DNA of 64,000 bases from Daedaleopsis sinensis (taxonomy: Eukaryota > Basidiomycota > Agaricomycetes > Polyporales > Polyporaceae), in contig CM066303.1 in assembly GCA_033807695.1 (NCBI GenBank), positions 4,402,001 through 4,466,000 of the forward strand. Reading direction: 5' to 3'. The notes below the pieces were generated by a model. The model ran no database searches and had not been told where the DNA came from. It saw only the letters and a program-made list of their open reading frames with translations. Positions 33,650 to 44,983 of the stretch are shown here, piece by piece (position 1 is the first letter of the stretch; each line of letters starts with the position of its first letter). A program made the position numbers and the translations under genes.

Positions 33650-35136
33650 TCAGGATCGACGACACCAACTTTTAATGATGCACCAAATGAATCGACGGTC
33701 AGTACGAGGCCCTGTAACCTCCAAGGCGTTTTGGAGACGACGCAGATAGAAAGGCTTACCACCTTTGGCGTCCACAGTGACAGCTGATCTGCTGAGCTTG
33801 TCGAGCAAGGAGGGAATATCAGAAACCCGGTATTTGCCCTTGTGAGACTAAAAGTTAAATCAGCTTTGCGGTGACTTCATAAGGCAAGAGGGAAATGGAC
33901 TCGCCCTGACTCGGAGGCTATAGACATGTTCGCTGGAAGCGCAAGCGTATTTCGCGTTGGATTTCTGCGCCATGAACGATCCGAGGGTGAGATTGAGAAC
34001 ACTCGGAGAGCTTTCCATATTCACCATTACTCACCTCGAAGATATAGTCAAGGAGGTAATCCACAGGATCATCATAATCATGCTAAAATTGTGAGAGGTC
34101 TGTATCAGATCTGATACCGATACGTCGAAGCACGACGTACCTGTTCCTTGCAGCCCGTGTTGTCTCTCTGTGCACATGGGACAGCATCACCTCCCGTTCC
34201 ATCATCCTGAGAAGGAGGATCATGCGAGCCAGCGCTCGCCTGAATCTCGACTGAACGTTTCTTCATCTTCCAGTATTGAATGAAAAGGGCCTGGTCGTTT
34301 CCTGACTCTTTGGAATTCGCCTTCGGAGTAGCCACCTTCAGGTTCTTGTCGATCTCGCTACCATTCAGAAACGCCTGGAACAGATCTGCTCCCAGATCCC
34401 ACGTGATTTTGAGGTTTGCGCCCATGGGGCAGTCGGAGAACGCAACGGCCCCCCGAGCATCTGTGCTCGTCACCGAATAGACACATATCAAACCCTCATT
34501 CGGTATACCAAGCTCTCTAGCGACGGGCAATCTGCACGAGCTGTCGTAGTACTCGCGCAGGTACTTCTTGCAGTGCAAAACATTCGGTATGTTGTTCTCC
34601 GTGCTGCCGCAAGACTCCTTCATCACCAATACTGCCACGTTTCCGCCGTTGCAAGTGAGCGAAATGCTCCTAAGAAATCGAAGTCACGATGAGTACACTG
34701 CACAGTGCAGACAAGTCGAACACCCGTTTCAGAAAACCATGGGAGTCGAGACTCACAGCTTGTTGTCCGCCACAGCCTCCGGGATGTGTTCAGCGCCATA
34801 ACTATGGAGTACCTGTGGCATGAAGGGGTTCCTGTCCTCGTCCTCCAAGAGGTACCTGCCAAACATTTCCTTTATGGTCTTGTTTCCCTCGGGGAGGACA
34901 CGGTGGCTGGTGTCACTGGCATCTCCGCGTTCTTTGGCATTGTACAAGAGTACGAACACTCCTTGTTTGTTGAAGAACCCAACATCTCCTGGACGAATCG
35001 CGCTACCGTTATCAGCGGACGAGTTCCAAAGAGGATACCCATAGCCACGCCACCAGAGATGATTCATGTATATGCGCTGTGGAGGAACAGTAGCATCTTG
35101 GGCTGTAGAGTGGGAGAGTGGGAGTGGCTCGGACAT
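33650..35136 (-). CDS. Gene A: unnamed agaricomycete-type family protein, 6 exons, 383 aa
   Basis: Exons (minus): 35136-34757, 34669-34141, 34082-34035, 33964-33911, 33838-33760, 33711-33650; the sum is an exact number of codons. The family pattern, shared with genes B and C: an N-terminal GYGYPLW...PGDVGFF block (about residue 30), a middle block ending DQALFIQYWKMKKR (about 245-260), then a small exon DYDDPVDYLLDYIFE, an exon KSNAKYACASSEH, and a C-terminal block YRVSDIPSLLDKL. No catalytic or binding motif I can name. It is the most divergent of the three, with extra Cys in the middle domain (LTCNGGNVAV, MKESCGS, LHCKKYL). The last intron (48 nt) is a multiple of three and open, so retention would add 16 residues. 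Confidence 0.7.
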
Positions 35137-35449
35137 GAGGTGAGTGGGGTAGGCGGTTGGATGAACACCAGGAGCGTATACTCAGCCCTTCTTATACTTC
35201 CCGCAGTGAAGGACCCGGGCCCCGTGCACAGCCATGAACAAGAATGGTGGCGTGTACCTACCGTCACGGTAACAGGGCGACGAGGCAACCCATCCTGGAT
35301 CATAATAAGGGACTGATCGCCCCCGCTCGCACTCGTCTGTCCTGTATTGTAAGCATCGTGAAGACTACCTACCGGCAGGTACTGTGATGGTGACGGTTGC
35401 GGAGCATTATCATCATCATTATTGTTGAAACGTTAACTTGCGCCGCCTA

Positions 35450-35541
35450 CACGACGGGCAAAGGCCCTTTTCCCTGCCTGAGGAAATGATACATGTCCCT
35501 CCAATTTCCGATAAGAGGGAAAACGACCTTTGCCCGTCGTG
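35450..35541. repeat. Long imperfect hairpin
   Basis: The arms cgacgggcaaaggcccttttccct (35452-35475) and agggaaaacgacctttgcccgtcg (35516-35539) pair with about 3 mismatches around a 40-nt loop. No coding frame of interest. May be a tiny MITE or a hairpin RNA template. Confidence 0.65.
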
Positions 35542-36797
35542 CTAGTCACAAGCATGTCGGGCGCTTCGATGTTCCCATCAGTATAGTGGTACAGAGGCAA
35601 CTTCAAGAAGGCGTACCGGACGGCGTCACTAACGAGCCTCTTACGGGATCCCTACCTGAAGGGCTCGAGGAGACCCTGAGAGTCGTGTATGGACTTGTGG
35701 CCGACTTCAGAAACCTGACGCCTCGAAGAGATTATGCTCTCGATATTGGATACAGTGGGGCGTAGATATGCAGGTCGAGCGCCACCGCAATTCGTTTCCA
35801 ATCGAGCTAAGTAGTCATTGTCGTAGTGCAGTGATGACACGATACTACATACAACGCTATTGACAATAGCGCAGAAGACGATACTGTCGAATATGCATTA
35901 GATCTAGCGTCACAGCTCGTTCGAAAATGATCGGACAGACGCGGTAGGCTTGTTGATCATATGTATTGAGCGCCGTAAGCGTCGTATCTGCAGCGAGGCG
36001 TGCATGGCATGAGCCGCGCCACTCTGGTCATGCCCCTGGTGACCGCCGACATGGGCCACGCGCGCAGAAGCATGGACGTACGCATTACCATCTGCGCCAA
36101 TGTCTTGCTGGGGTCTAGAAGTCGAAGCGTTCCCAGTGGCAGGACTCCGAGTCAGTACGATTCTACATCGCGTCGAACCCGTAGTGCGCGAACACTGACC
36201 GCATTGCCCTGTGGCGTACGATGTGAGCACTACTCGATCCTCGTGTGGTAATCTCGAGCCACCTCACCTCGCGCCAATTACGCCCTGCACCTGCACACCG
36301 GTCCGCGCGACCGCAGTGAACCATTGGGGCAACATCCACATGCGATTTCTTGAGAGACCGCCGTGGTAAACGTCGTGATCGGAGACGATGATCTAATGTG
36401 AGCACGTATGCGTCCTACCCCGGCCCAGTCTGTACTCTTCCCAGTAAAGACGAGCAAGGATAGACCGCATTAGACCCACCTCCCCGAGGACCCCGACGTT
36501 CCCGATGATGGCACGCCGCTGCAGCGTGCACACAAGCAACTCTGTCGAGACTCGGAACACACGGTCCTTGGTGCTAGAATCGCTCACACAATGGATTACC
36601 TGACCGTAGTGCCGCTGCGCAATGAGATCTAGAGCTTCTCTGCAGGTCCAGAAACTACTTACGCCCGGCGCCGGCGTTCGCGCGAACGCTCGCGAACGGT
36701 AGAACACGGAGACGCAGACGCGCTAAACGCGGACGTCTTGCCGGTTCCTCCCGATAGGCGCGTCAGACCTCTGAGCAGGCGCTGTAAACAGTAGTTT
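35542..36797. other. Gene-free stretch
   Basis: No exon or repeat recognised on either strand. Confidence 0.4.
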
Positions 36798-36903
36798 GTC
36801 TCGTACCCATCCGTCGTGGGTATCGAACGCGCCCCACCACTGCGGTCTGGGTAGTGGCGGGGTGCGGGCGATCCCCACGAGTCAGGACGGATAGGTACGA
36901 GAC
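36798..36903. mobile_element. Small palindromic MITE-like element, copy 2
   Basis: 106 bp from gtctcgtacccatccgtcg to ggataggtacgagac; the ends are inverted copies. It matches copy 1 (29293-29407) when reverse-complemented, including gcccgcacccc in the core. Confidence 0.65.
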
Positions 36904-37830
36904 GATGTAGCAGTGTAGCTGACCTCATGCATGTCGAAACGTTGACGAACGTCATCTTCGTATACGTATCTTCACGGTCGACAGTGGACCGTACCTTAAG
37001 TAGGTACGCACCGTTGGAGACTTGACACAGCATGCTGCTAGTATCTCGGAGACGTCGACGCATAGGCATTGAATAGGTGGTTCATCACGTAGAGGCACAT
37101 GTCCCTGAGAGACAGGTCACAGCAGCGTCGTCGAGGGTGTGGAGACGGCGTAGAAAGCGCGGGGTGCCAGGGCAAGGGAAGGAGGAGGTCTGGAAACTCG
37201 TCAGAGCAGCAAGACTTGCACAAACTCGGCCAGAAAGCGGGAAAACTTCATAGCAATCCTGCGCAGCTGGCTAGCACTCGCAGTCAGCGCCATCGAGAAG
37301 TATGTCGAAAACGAGGTGGTCACCTAAAGTTAGAAGTTTGCAACGCGCAGCGTAGATAGACCATACATACATAGCCGGCGAGAAGGAATGCCCGGATGGC
37401 GGTACGGCGGCAGCGGGCGGCGTGGCATCAATGGCGTGCATGCCAATACCATGTTGGCAATGCGTTGAGCGGGTTTCGCGCAGACGAGAGAACAGATTGT
37501 AAAGTAACCAAGACTTGACAAGTTGCAAGAAAGTACGAAGCTCTGAGCTCAGGCTGTAGCTGCGTCGAAGGAGGACAAGCGGAGGATATCGATGACGTGG
37601 GGGACAAGCGGACGATGACGCGGAGTTGCCTGCGGAGAGCGGGAGGCGCGCAGGACCGGACACCGCCCGGTTACGTAATCATTCCGAGAGGTTGGGTGGC
37701 CTTGTCTGAGTCTGTTCAGTGTTCTCCTCCATCCTCCTCCTCCGTCTCCGCAGCCCTCGACAGCGGCCTCCTCCCCGTCCACGACCACCCCGCGCACGTC
37801 CCCTCTCCCTCCCCGCGTGTCCCGCCCCTC
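36904..37830. other. Upstream region of rho2, no gene recognised
   Basis: No supported exon. The T/C-rich stretch about 37715-37800 just before the rho2 start is typical of a fungal promoter or leader. Confidence 0.4.
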
Positions 37831-39352
37831 ATGTCCTCGCAAAATCCGGTAGGTCTCCCCCGACACGCTGCATCCGCGCTCGTCTCTCACTCCACCCCAG
37901 ATCAGGAGGAAGCTCGTCATCGTCGGCGATGGTCGGTGCTCCTCACCTTCTCCCCAGCTCCTCACGTCCTTATCTCACCTGCAGGTGCATGCGGCAAGAC
38001 CTCGCTGCTATGTTCGTTCGCCCTGGGCGAGTTCCCCAAGGAATATGTCAGTCGAGTTTGTCCTTGACCGTTCTCTCTCGTGCTCACCCTCGTGTCCGCT
38101 TCGCAGCAACCCAGTGAGTACCGCGGTCTCTCTACGCACGCAGCTGGCGTAGTGACGCGTCTGGGCAGCCATCTTCGAGAACTACGTCGCAGAGATTCGT
38201 TTAGACGGCAAGGCCGTACAGCTCGCACTATGGGATACTGCGTGAGTCCTCCACCCTCTCCCGGTACAGTCTACGCGTCCGTCGCGCCTCCAAGCAAGCC
38301 TCTATCTCCCCTGCGCTCTCCCTCTTCGTCCTTGTTGCGATAGCACTCTACGACCACTACCCCTCAGCGGCACCGACACCCCGGCTACCGCTTCGCATGC
38401 GTTCTGTGAAGGAGTCCGCAAGGGCCACGGAAACGCGAAGCGTCAAGCTCGCGTCGCAGAGTATGCCTTCGTGCGCATCTCCGGGCCAGCACATCTACCC
38501 TGGGGCAGACTTGCGGTTGTCGCCAGTCCCCGTGCCGCCGTCGCCATGGGCTATGAACGGCTCGCCCCGCGTTTGGGCCCGGAGCGCACGCCGGTGCTGG
38601 CTTCTGTTCGGGGAGTGCATGCCCGTGCACATGCCCGTGCTCATCGCCGCTGTGGAGACTGCGCACGCTCGCACGATACGCCTAATGCCCGGTCTTTTCA
38701 GACTGACTTACGTTCCTCTCTCCATATTCACAGCGGCCAGGAGGAATATGAGCGCCTGCGGCCAATGTCCTATTCAAAGTCCCATGTCATCCTCATCGCC
38801 TTCGCCATCGATACGCCCGACTCGCTTGACAACGTCACGGTCAAGGTGCGTGCTGTCCTACCTCCTGCTCCTGCCCCCATGACAGTGCTCACCTCTGCGA
38901 GAACAGTGGATAGACGAGGTCCGCTCTATTTGTGGCTCGGCAATCCCTGTCATCCTCGTGGGATGCAAGTCCGACCTCCGGCCACCCCCCGGTGCGTCTC
39001 TATCTCTAAACGCACACCCGCCCTCCGCCACGCTGTGAGGCTGTATGCTAAGCTCAGCCCCCGTCCCACAGGCTCCCCGAACTCCGCGCAGTACGTCTCG
39101 CGCGAGCAGGCGGAGCGCGTGGCGCAGGCCATCGGGGCGCGCGCGTACAAGGAGTGCTCCGCGCTGCGCATCGAGGGCGTCGACGACGTGTTCGAGGCGG
39201 CGACGCGCGCGAGCATGCTCATGCGCGAGGGCGTGCCCGCGAACTCGGGCGCGCACCAGCACGGGCACGCGGGCGGCGGCATGGGGCACCGGAGAGGGAG
39301 CTCGAGTGGGGAGGGCTGGGAGGACAAGGGGCGCTGTTGCGTCATCTGCTAG
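37831..39352 (+). CDS. rho2: Rho2-type small GTPase, 8 exons, 222 aa
   Basis: Membrane-anchored Rho GTPase of cell polarity and wall signalling. Exons: 37831-37848, 37901-37931, 37985-38046, 38107-38113, 38169-38241, 38734-38845, 38907-38991, 39072-39352 (exact codon total). Motifs: P-loop GDGACGKTS, effector loop YQPTIFENY, switch II DTAGQEEYERLRPMSY, G4-type GCKSDL, G5 ECSAL, and a C-terminal CVIC prenylation box with a Cys just before it (palmitoylation is known for yeast Rho2). SKSHVILIAFAIDTPDSLDN and WIDEVRSICG favour Rho2 over Rho1, Rho3 or Rho4. Exon 4 is a 7-nt microexon (caaccca) that supplies QPT of the effector loop. The hypervariable tail has a His/Gly-rich stretch. An ordinary single-copy host gene among repeats. 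Confidence 0.92.
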
Positions 39353-39519
39353 TCGCACCGCGGACGCTGCTCGTGGCCGCGTCCCCGCGCCGTTCGCCCC
39401 CGAGTTGCTGCTGTTCTCGTTTACGTTTACGCTTTACACCTGCTACGCCGCGCGCGTTCTCACATCTTCCCGCCACTATCGTCCATTGTCACACTTAATC
39501 ATGCATCGTCGCGCCCTCG

Positions 39520-39772
39520 CTTCTGCCCCGCCCCGCCCCCGCCCCGCCCCCGCCCTCGTGCCGCTCTCGTGCCGCCCGCCCGTACGCACGCACGTCCTTC
39601 TATGTCATGCCATGCCATGCCATGCCACACACGCTGTATGTCCCCGCGTCCCCGCGTACCCATGCGCTCCTCCTCGACCTTCCCCGCATCGCGCGCGCGC
39701 GCGCCCGGCTGAGCTTCGTTGACTGACTGATGACGTGCGCCGTGTGCGTGTGCGTGTGCGTGTGCGTGTGGC
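39520..39772. repeat. Cluster of simple repeats 3' of rho2
   Basis: Runs of ccgccccgccccc (39524-39555), tgccatgccatgccatgcc (39607-39627), gcgcgcgcgcg (39690-39703) and (tgtgcg)n (39741-39770). They probably lie in or beyond the 3' UTR of rho2. No gene in 39353-40120. Confidence 0.6.
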
Positions 39773-40124
39773 GTTTTGCAGCTGGCTTCTCCTTCTCCGC
39801 CGCTTTGCCACTGCGGCCACGGCGCCGCCCGCCGACACTCGAAGGCTTAGCCAGCTAGCGCTTGAAGGTTCCTTCCAGTGTTTGCTCGACCGCCGTGCGC
39901 ATTGTCGGCCCACCGCACTCTATGCTACATGCTGAGTACGCTTCTTGTCCTGCTTCGCGTTTTGGATCTCCGTTAATCATACTTGTTCGTCGTCGTCGCC
40001 GCCCGGGCCCGCCATTCGCTGGTTTGTTCGTACAGGCTTGACCATCGCATATCGCATATCGCATGCATGCAGCCCGCCCGTATGCCCCTCGCTTTAGAGG
40101 ACATGGACATGCATGCATCAGTAA

Positions 40125-40205
40125 AACATGCAGACCTCTGACGACCTCTGGCCCAGAGGCACCAGAGGTCTGCAGAGGTCTGCAGAGGTCCCAGAGCTCA
40201 GAGCT
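40125..40205. repeat. Short repeats of cagaggtct with inverted copies
   Basis: gacctctg words face a tandem of accagaggtctgcagaggtctgcagaggtc, so the segment can fold back on itself. Non-coding. Confidence 0.5.
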
Positions 40206-40669
40206 CTCCCCGGGACCTCGCCTGACCTCGAAGAGAGTAATTTTCTCGTACTCGCAGGCTAAACTTTTTAGCATCTGCGCACGTTCGCGACCCGGATTTC
40301 GCTGTGTGGCGAGGTGCACAGAGGGCGGAAGCTGGGCGCTTGAGCGCCCAGAGGTCGCAGAGATTGTCCATTTTACTGATGTGACCCATCTACGGACTAG
40401 GACTAGGACTAGGACTTCCGCTCCCACTTTCACTTACACGTTCACTAGCATCTTCCGTACACGCATCTTCCGTACGACGCTCGTTTCGCGGGCGCGTCGC
40501 CCGACTCTCCCTTCACCGGTCACCCGGCCCCCTACTCCCCTCGTCGTCGTCGCGCTGATCCTCCCTGCTTTCACACCCCGGACTCGGTTTGCATCTGCAT
40601 CTGCATCTGCATCTCATGCTCGGACACGGACATGGACATGGACACGGACATTGGCATGGATCCAACGAA

Positions 40670-41110
40670 CTCTGCTCTACCCCTCCCTCTGCCCCCTGCC
40701 CCCCTACCTGCCCTCTCTACCCCGTCTCCCTTCTCCCGCCTCTCTCTTCCCGCCTCTCTTCCCCCCTGCCCCCTACTCCTCCTCTTCTTCCTCCTCTCAC
40801 CCCTCCTTTCACCCCTCCCCTCCTCTCACCCTCCTCTCACCCCCTCCCCTCCCACTCTCTTTCTTTCCATCCCGCATCCATCTACGACGCCCGGTCCCGT
40901 CTCTTCGTTCCACCCGTCCCCGCGATTCGTTTCTCCTGCCCCTTCCCCTTTCCCCGTCCCCCGCCTTTCGTATCTTCTGCCCCACTCCCACTCCCTCCCC
41001 CACCCCCCACCCCACACCCCTCGCTTCCCTTGTATCCCCGATCGAGTGCGGTCGCGTCCCCGCTCTCCTTAGACCCAGATCGCCCGTCTGTCTTGTCTTG
41101 TCTGTCTGTC
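40670..41110 (+). repeat. About 440-bp polypyrimidine tract
   Basis: The plus strand is overwhelmingly C and T (blocks such as cctctcaccccctcccctcccactctctttctttcc), preceded by (gcatct)n at 40588-40612 and (ggacat)n near 40630. The 368-aa frame across it (40063-41169) is Pro/Ser/Leu low complexity and not a gene. Confidence 0.75.
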
Positions 41111-41539
41111 TGTTTATTCACTCTTTAATCTCGACGCCTCGGCCTTCGGTCTCGAAGATCGAGCACTAGTAGGGGTCGGGGCCAGGGTGAGCGCTGAGCG
41201 TCCGCCTCCGCCGGGTTCTTTCGCCTGACCCGCGGTGAGCTTGTGGTTCCTGCGAGTGCGAGCACACGGCACGTCACGTCGGTGGAGGAGGAGCCAGGGC
41301 GGTGTGAGGCTTGAGCTTGAGCTTGAGCTTGAGTAAGGTGCGCCGATCCCTGTCGTTGGCGTTGTATGTGTAGTGGATGCCTGATCATGATGGTTCGTGT
41401 GCAGGTTCCAACAGCCAGTTCGAGGTGAGAGCTCAGGCGGATCTCGCGCGGACGAGTGTTGTCGCATCGCGTCTGCATGCACGCCAGTAAGTAGGTAGGT
41501 AGGCAGAACGAGGAGGTGCGTCCTTTTTAACTGCACTTA
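41111..41539. other. Spacer, no gene recognised
   Basis: A small (gcttga)n run at 41310-41333. No exon supported. Confidence 0.4.
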
Positions 41540-42423
41540 TTGACCCGGGCCTAGACCACGAGAGCTCGGCGTCGCTCTATGAGCGCTTCCAGCCCGCTCT
41601 CCGCCGCTCAAGAAGGTTATAAGACCCGTAGGCTTTAGCGTGGTGAGTCATCTGCAGCTGTGTCGATGGGCTGCAGTGGTAAGGCGAGCGGGCTGGGGAA
41701 GAGGCGGCTGACCAGTGTGTGTTCATCAGATGGTCGCTGGGTGTGCCCGCGGAGATGGAGATTCGTGCCTATACGCGTGGCCGCAGGCTCGCATGAGCGA
41801 CGCGACTGCCGACGCGGACGCGGACGCGGACGCTGGAAACAGGTAGGGTGAGGGGGGCAGAGATGTACCCAGGGTATGTCTGGCGGCCTCGCATGATGCT
41901 GTTCTTGCTCACAGCGCGCGCTTTGCAGCCGTACGATCCCGTCCGTCCTCTGCTCGATTATATTCTCGAGGTACGCTGCGTGCTTGCCCCGCGATCGCTG
42001 TACTCTCACACATGCGCTTGCAGCGTTCCGAGGCAAATGTCGCGATGGCGTCGACTATGGATGCGGCGCTCTATCAGGTGCGGTGTGACGATGCGTTGCT
42101 CTCGCAGGGTTTGATACGGACGCCGTTTGTCTGCAGAACGGCGGCTATAGCACTCGCGACATCCGGGAACTGCTCGCTCTCGCGGCGCCTGGAGTGCACG
42201 TCAATGAACATGGTAGTGAGTGCGACTCTATTGTAATTCTATCGCGGAATTCCCGAGTCATGAGACGCACACGGATATAGTTGGTATCTTGCAGTTGGAT
42301 CTCCCCGCCGACGGAGCTCGGGATGTTGTACAAAACGACGGCGCGGAGGAGCTTAGGCTAATGCCACCAGCGGCTACCCGCCTCGAGGATCCGGCCCCCC
42401 TTGGTCTCGACTCTCAGCTGTAG
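41540..42423 (+). pseudogene. Copy D: 5'-truncated member of the A-E family
   Basis: The start of this segment (gacc(c/t)ggg(c/t)ctagaccac...gtggtga) matches 42998-43120 upstream of gene B, so promoter and leader were duplicated. The large first and second exons are missing. Only the 3' exons remain: 41929-41970 (YDPVRPLLDYILE), 42024-42077 (RSEANVAMASTMDAALYQ), 42137-42212 (NGGYSTRDIRELL) and a last exon from 42295. The intron positions equal those of genes B and C. The frame of the last exon is unclear (early stop or to 42423). An internally deleted tandem duplicate of gene B. Confidence 0.65.
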
Positions 42424-43507
42424 CGGGGCTGCGTCGTGGTTCCGGCCTGTCATCTGCGGGACTTTGCATGTGCTACGAGTGGGACCGCGAGACTAGTGCG
42501 GGTACAATGATGCCAATGGGTGTCTCTCGGGGCTTAGATTGTGTTCGTCAATGTGCGTACTCGTCAATCTGTTCGCTAACCGTGATGTTCTATGTTCTCG
42601 ATTGGATGACCCCTTACAAGGCTCTCGTCCCGCCCCATGGCGCCGGCCCGTACGTACACACCGCAATCCACCGAGCACGCTATAGCTAAGTACGCTTCGA
42701 ACCTCAGATCTCCGTTCATATGGCTCGTTCGTAGACTAATCTCTCACGCTTACCTATTTGTTCGTACAAGCACGACTATCGCCAATCTCAAGCTCAAGCA
42801 CGCAGCCCGCTGGGGGGCGTATGCTCAAGTTCGGGGCGGACACGTGAAGTGTGTGTTTCGGGCTCCGATGTGCGTCCCCCCGTCGTTCGGGACGGTTTCC
42901 CCAAAGTGAAACGTCGTGCGAATCTCGCGTGGATGAATTTTGCATGGTGTCTGCATGCATGGCCAATAAGCGGAGCGTGCTTGTCGACTGTCCTCACTGA
43001 CCTGGGTCTAGACCACCCGAGCTCGTTGTAGCTCTGAACAAGCTTCAAATATTCTATCTGAGCGCTTTTGACTAGCCCTCCGCACAAGATGGGGCTCGGG
43101 TAGGCCTCAACGTGGTGACCCATCTCGCAGGTACATGGGTCTCAGTGTAATGGACGGTTATGTGACTGAAATGCAATCAGTAAGGCATGCTGTAATGACA
43201 AAGTATGCTGATGGAATATTTATACTCCGTCCGCTGCTCGCAACGCGCACACAGCGTGGCGAGGCGTGATGCATTGCAGGCTCCCCCTGCATTGCAATCG
43301 GTGCGTGCTACTCATGTTCGCTCCATCGAACTCATCGAGACTAAATCAATGTCGAGGCCTCGTGTTACGCTGCTGATTCTTCTCTCTCACACGATTTAAG
43401 ATTCACGAACCCACCTGGAGAAGCACTACTCGCCTCCTGGCTCCGCCCATAGGTGCCCGAAGACCCCGACCCCCTTTGGCCACCTCATCTTTCACGATCG
43501 GTTGACG
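42424..43507. other. Intergenic between D and gene B, with promoter of B
   Basis: No gene recognised. 42998-43120 duplicates 41540-41650. A tatttatact TATA-like motif occurs at 43216-43225, 285 bp before the ATG of gene B, so B may have a long or spliced leader. Confidence 0.4.
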
Positions 43508-44983
43508 ATGCGTATCATTAACCGAGCCATCGCGGACGCATACGCCCGGGAGCTTCTCGACTTGGGATTCGGCTACGCCTTGTGGCAAGCGTACTCCGCC
43601 GAGAAGGAGCGTGAAGCAGCCTTGCTTGGGGACGTCGGCTGGATCGAAGATGGCCAGTTCCACCCGCTTTTCAACACGATGTCCCCTCAGGATAGCCCGC
43701 TGAACAAACTATGGGGCATACCGAAAGGCTTCGTACCGATCACCGACAAGGTAAGCAAATCGGATGGACTGTGCTCCCCCTTCAGCCATGGTGTCGTCGC
43801 CAGCGTCATGCTCGATCACACGCTGGTCGATCGTACTCCCATGATGAATCCTGCACCGGACCAGTATGTCACGCCTTTGCTCCTGTGCAGAGCACTCTCC
43901 CAAGCCATGGACGCTGACTACCTTTCTGTGCAGTCTTGCGACGCTCTACTACCGCTCGCTTCCCGAAGCAGGGGCGCTCCTCATCCCGAAGACGCCAGTA
44001 GCAGAACAGCGGGCCGCGGGCCGGCCCCTCATCGTCCGGTACATCCGCGAGCACTTCCGCGCCTGGGTCGAGTTCGCGTGCAGCCCGCGCGGGCTATTCC
44101 TCAGCATCGCCGAGGAGGACCTCATCTGGGTGTCCGGCACCCTCAAAGCGTCCGCGTGGTCCGCGCTCGCGTTCGAACACAACCCCCCGGGGCGCACGCT
44201 CGCGCTGCAAGGCAAGCTCTACGCCTTCGAGAACGACACGATCGCGGTCGAGGTCAACGGCGAGGCGCCCCCCGCCGAATGGCTCAATGCGGGCCGCTCC
44301 GAGCGCACACGCGAGCCCGACGGGAACGTGCAGGACGGCCCGCGGGACCAGTGTCTGTTCGTCCACTACTACAAGATGCAGCGCAGGCACCGGTGGTTGT
44401 GGTGGAGGAAGACGCCTATGGAGGCGGGGGCGGGCCCGCATGAGCTTCCGCGCGGGCCGGGCGGGGAAGGGGGATCCTCGGCGACGGCCGCAGTCGTCGG
44501 TCGACCAAGTTCAAAAAAGGGAGGCGAGGCTGTGGATGGCAAAGGAGAATTCATTCCGCGGCGCGAGGTGCGTCGTGCTGCTGCGCTCGTATCGGGATAG
44601 ACTTGTGAGGGCGACACGAGCAGAAGTACGATCCCGTTCGCCCTGTGCTTGACTACATTTTCGAGGTAAGCAAGAGCCATTCTGCGAAGCATGATCTAGT
44701 GTACTTACGCTGATTGCGTGTGTTTGTGTCCTTAGCACTCGTCTGCGACGTCGGCTATCGCTTCGACCTTTGATGTCTACGCACTCTTCGATGTAGGTCC
44801 TGTCATTCCGGTGCTCAAGAACACCAAATTGAAGCGTGAACTGACTGGTTGCCTTTGTTTTAGGCTCATGGGTTCTCCCAGGACATCCGCGCACTGCTGG
44901 ACCGAGCTGCGCCCACCGTCGAGGTTGACGAAGATGGCGGTGTGTACACAGTCCCTCGGAAATATTGGCGCCGTGGCATCTGA
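43508..44983 (+). CDS. Gene B: unnamed agaricomycete-type family protein, 5 exons, 402 aa
   Basis: Exons 43508-43863, 43934-44567, 44624-44665, 44736-44792, 44864-44983, an exact codon total. N-terminal block YARELLDLGFGYALW...GDVGWIEDGQFHPLF (about residues 11-60), then EAGALLIPKTPV, EEDLIWVSGTLKASAW, an acidic/aromatic block with RPSDG-like REPDGNVQDGPRDQCLFVHYYKM, an exon KYDPVRPVLDYIFE, and the C-terminal AHGFSQDIRALL. Tail VPRKYWRRGI. No signal peptide or membrane segment, so probably cytosolic or nuclear. Closest to gene C by motif and by identical intron positions. Function unknown. Confidence 0.8.

Noticed and set aside
40063..41169. 368-aa open frame
   Set aside because: It runs through the polypyrimidine tract; composition is Pro/Ser/Leu low complexity with no domain and no splice logic.
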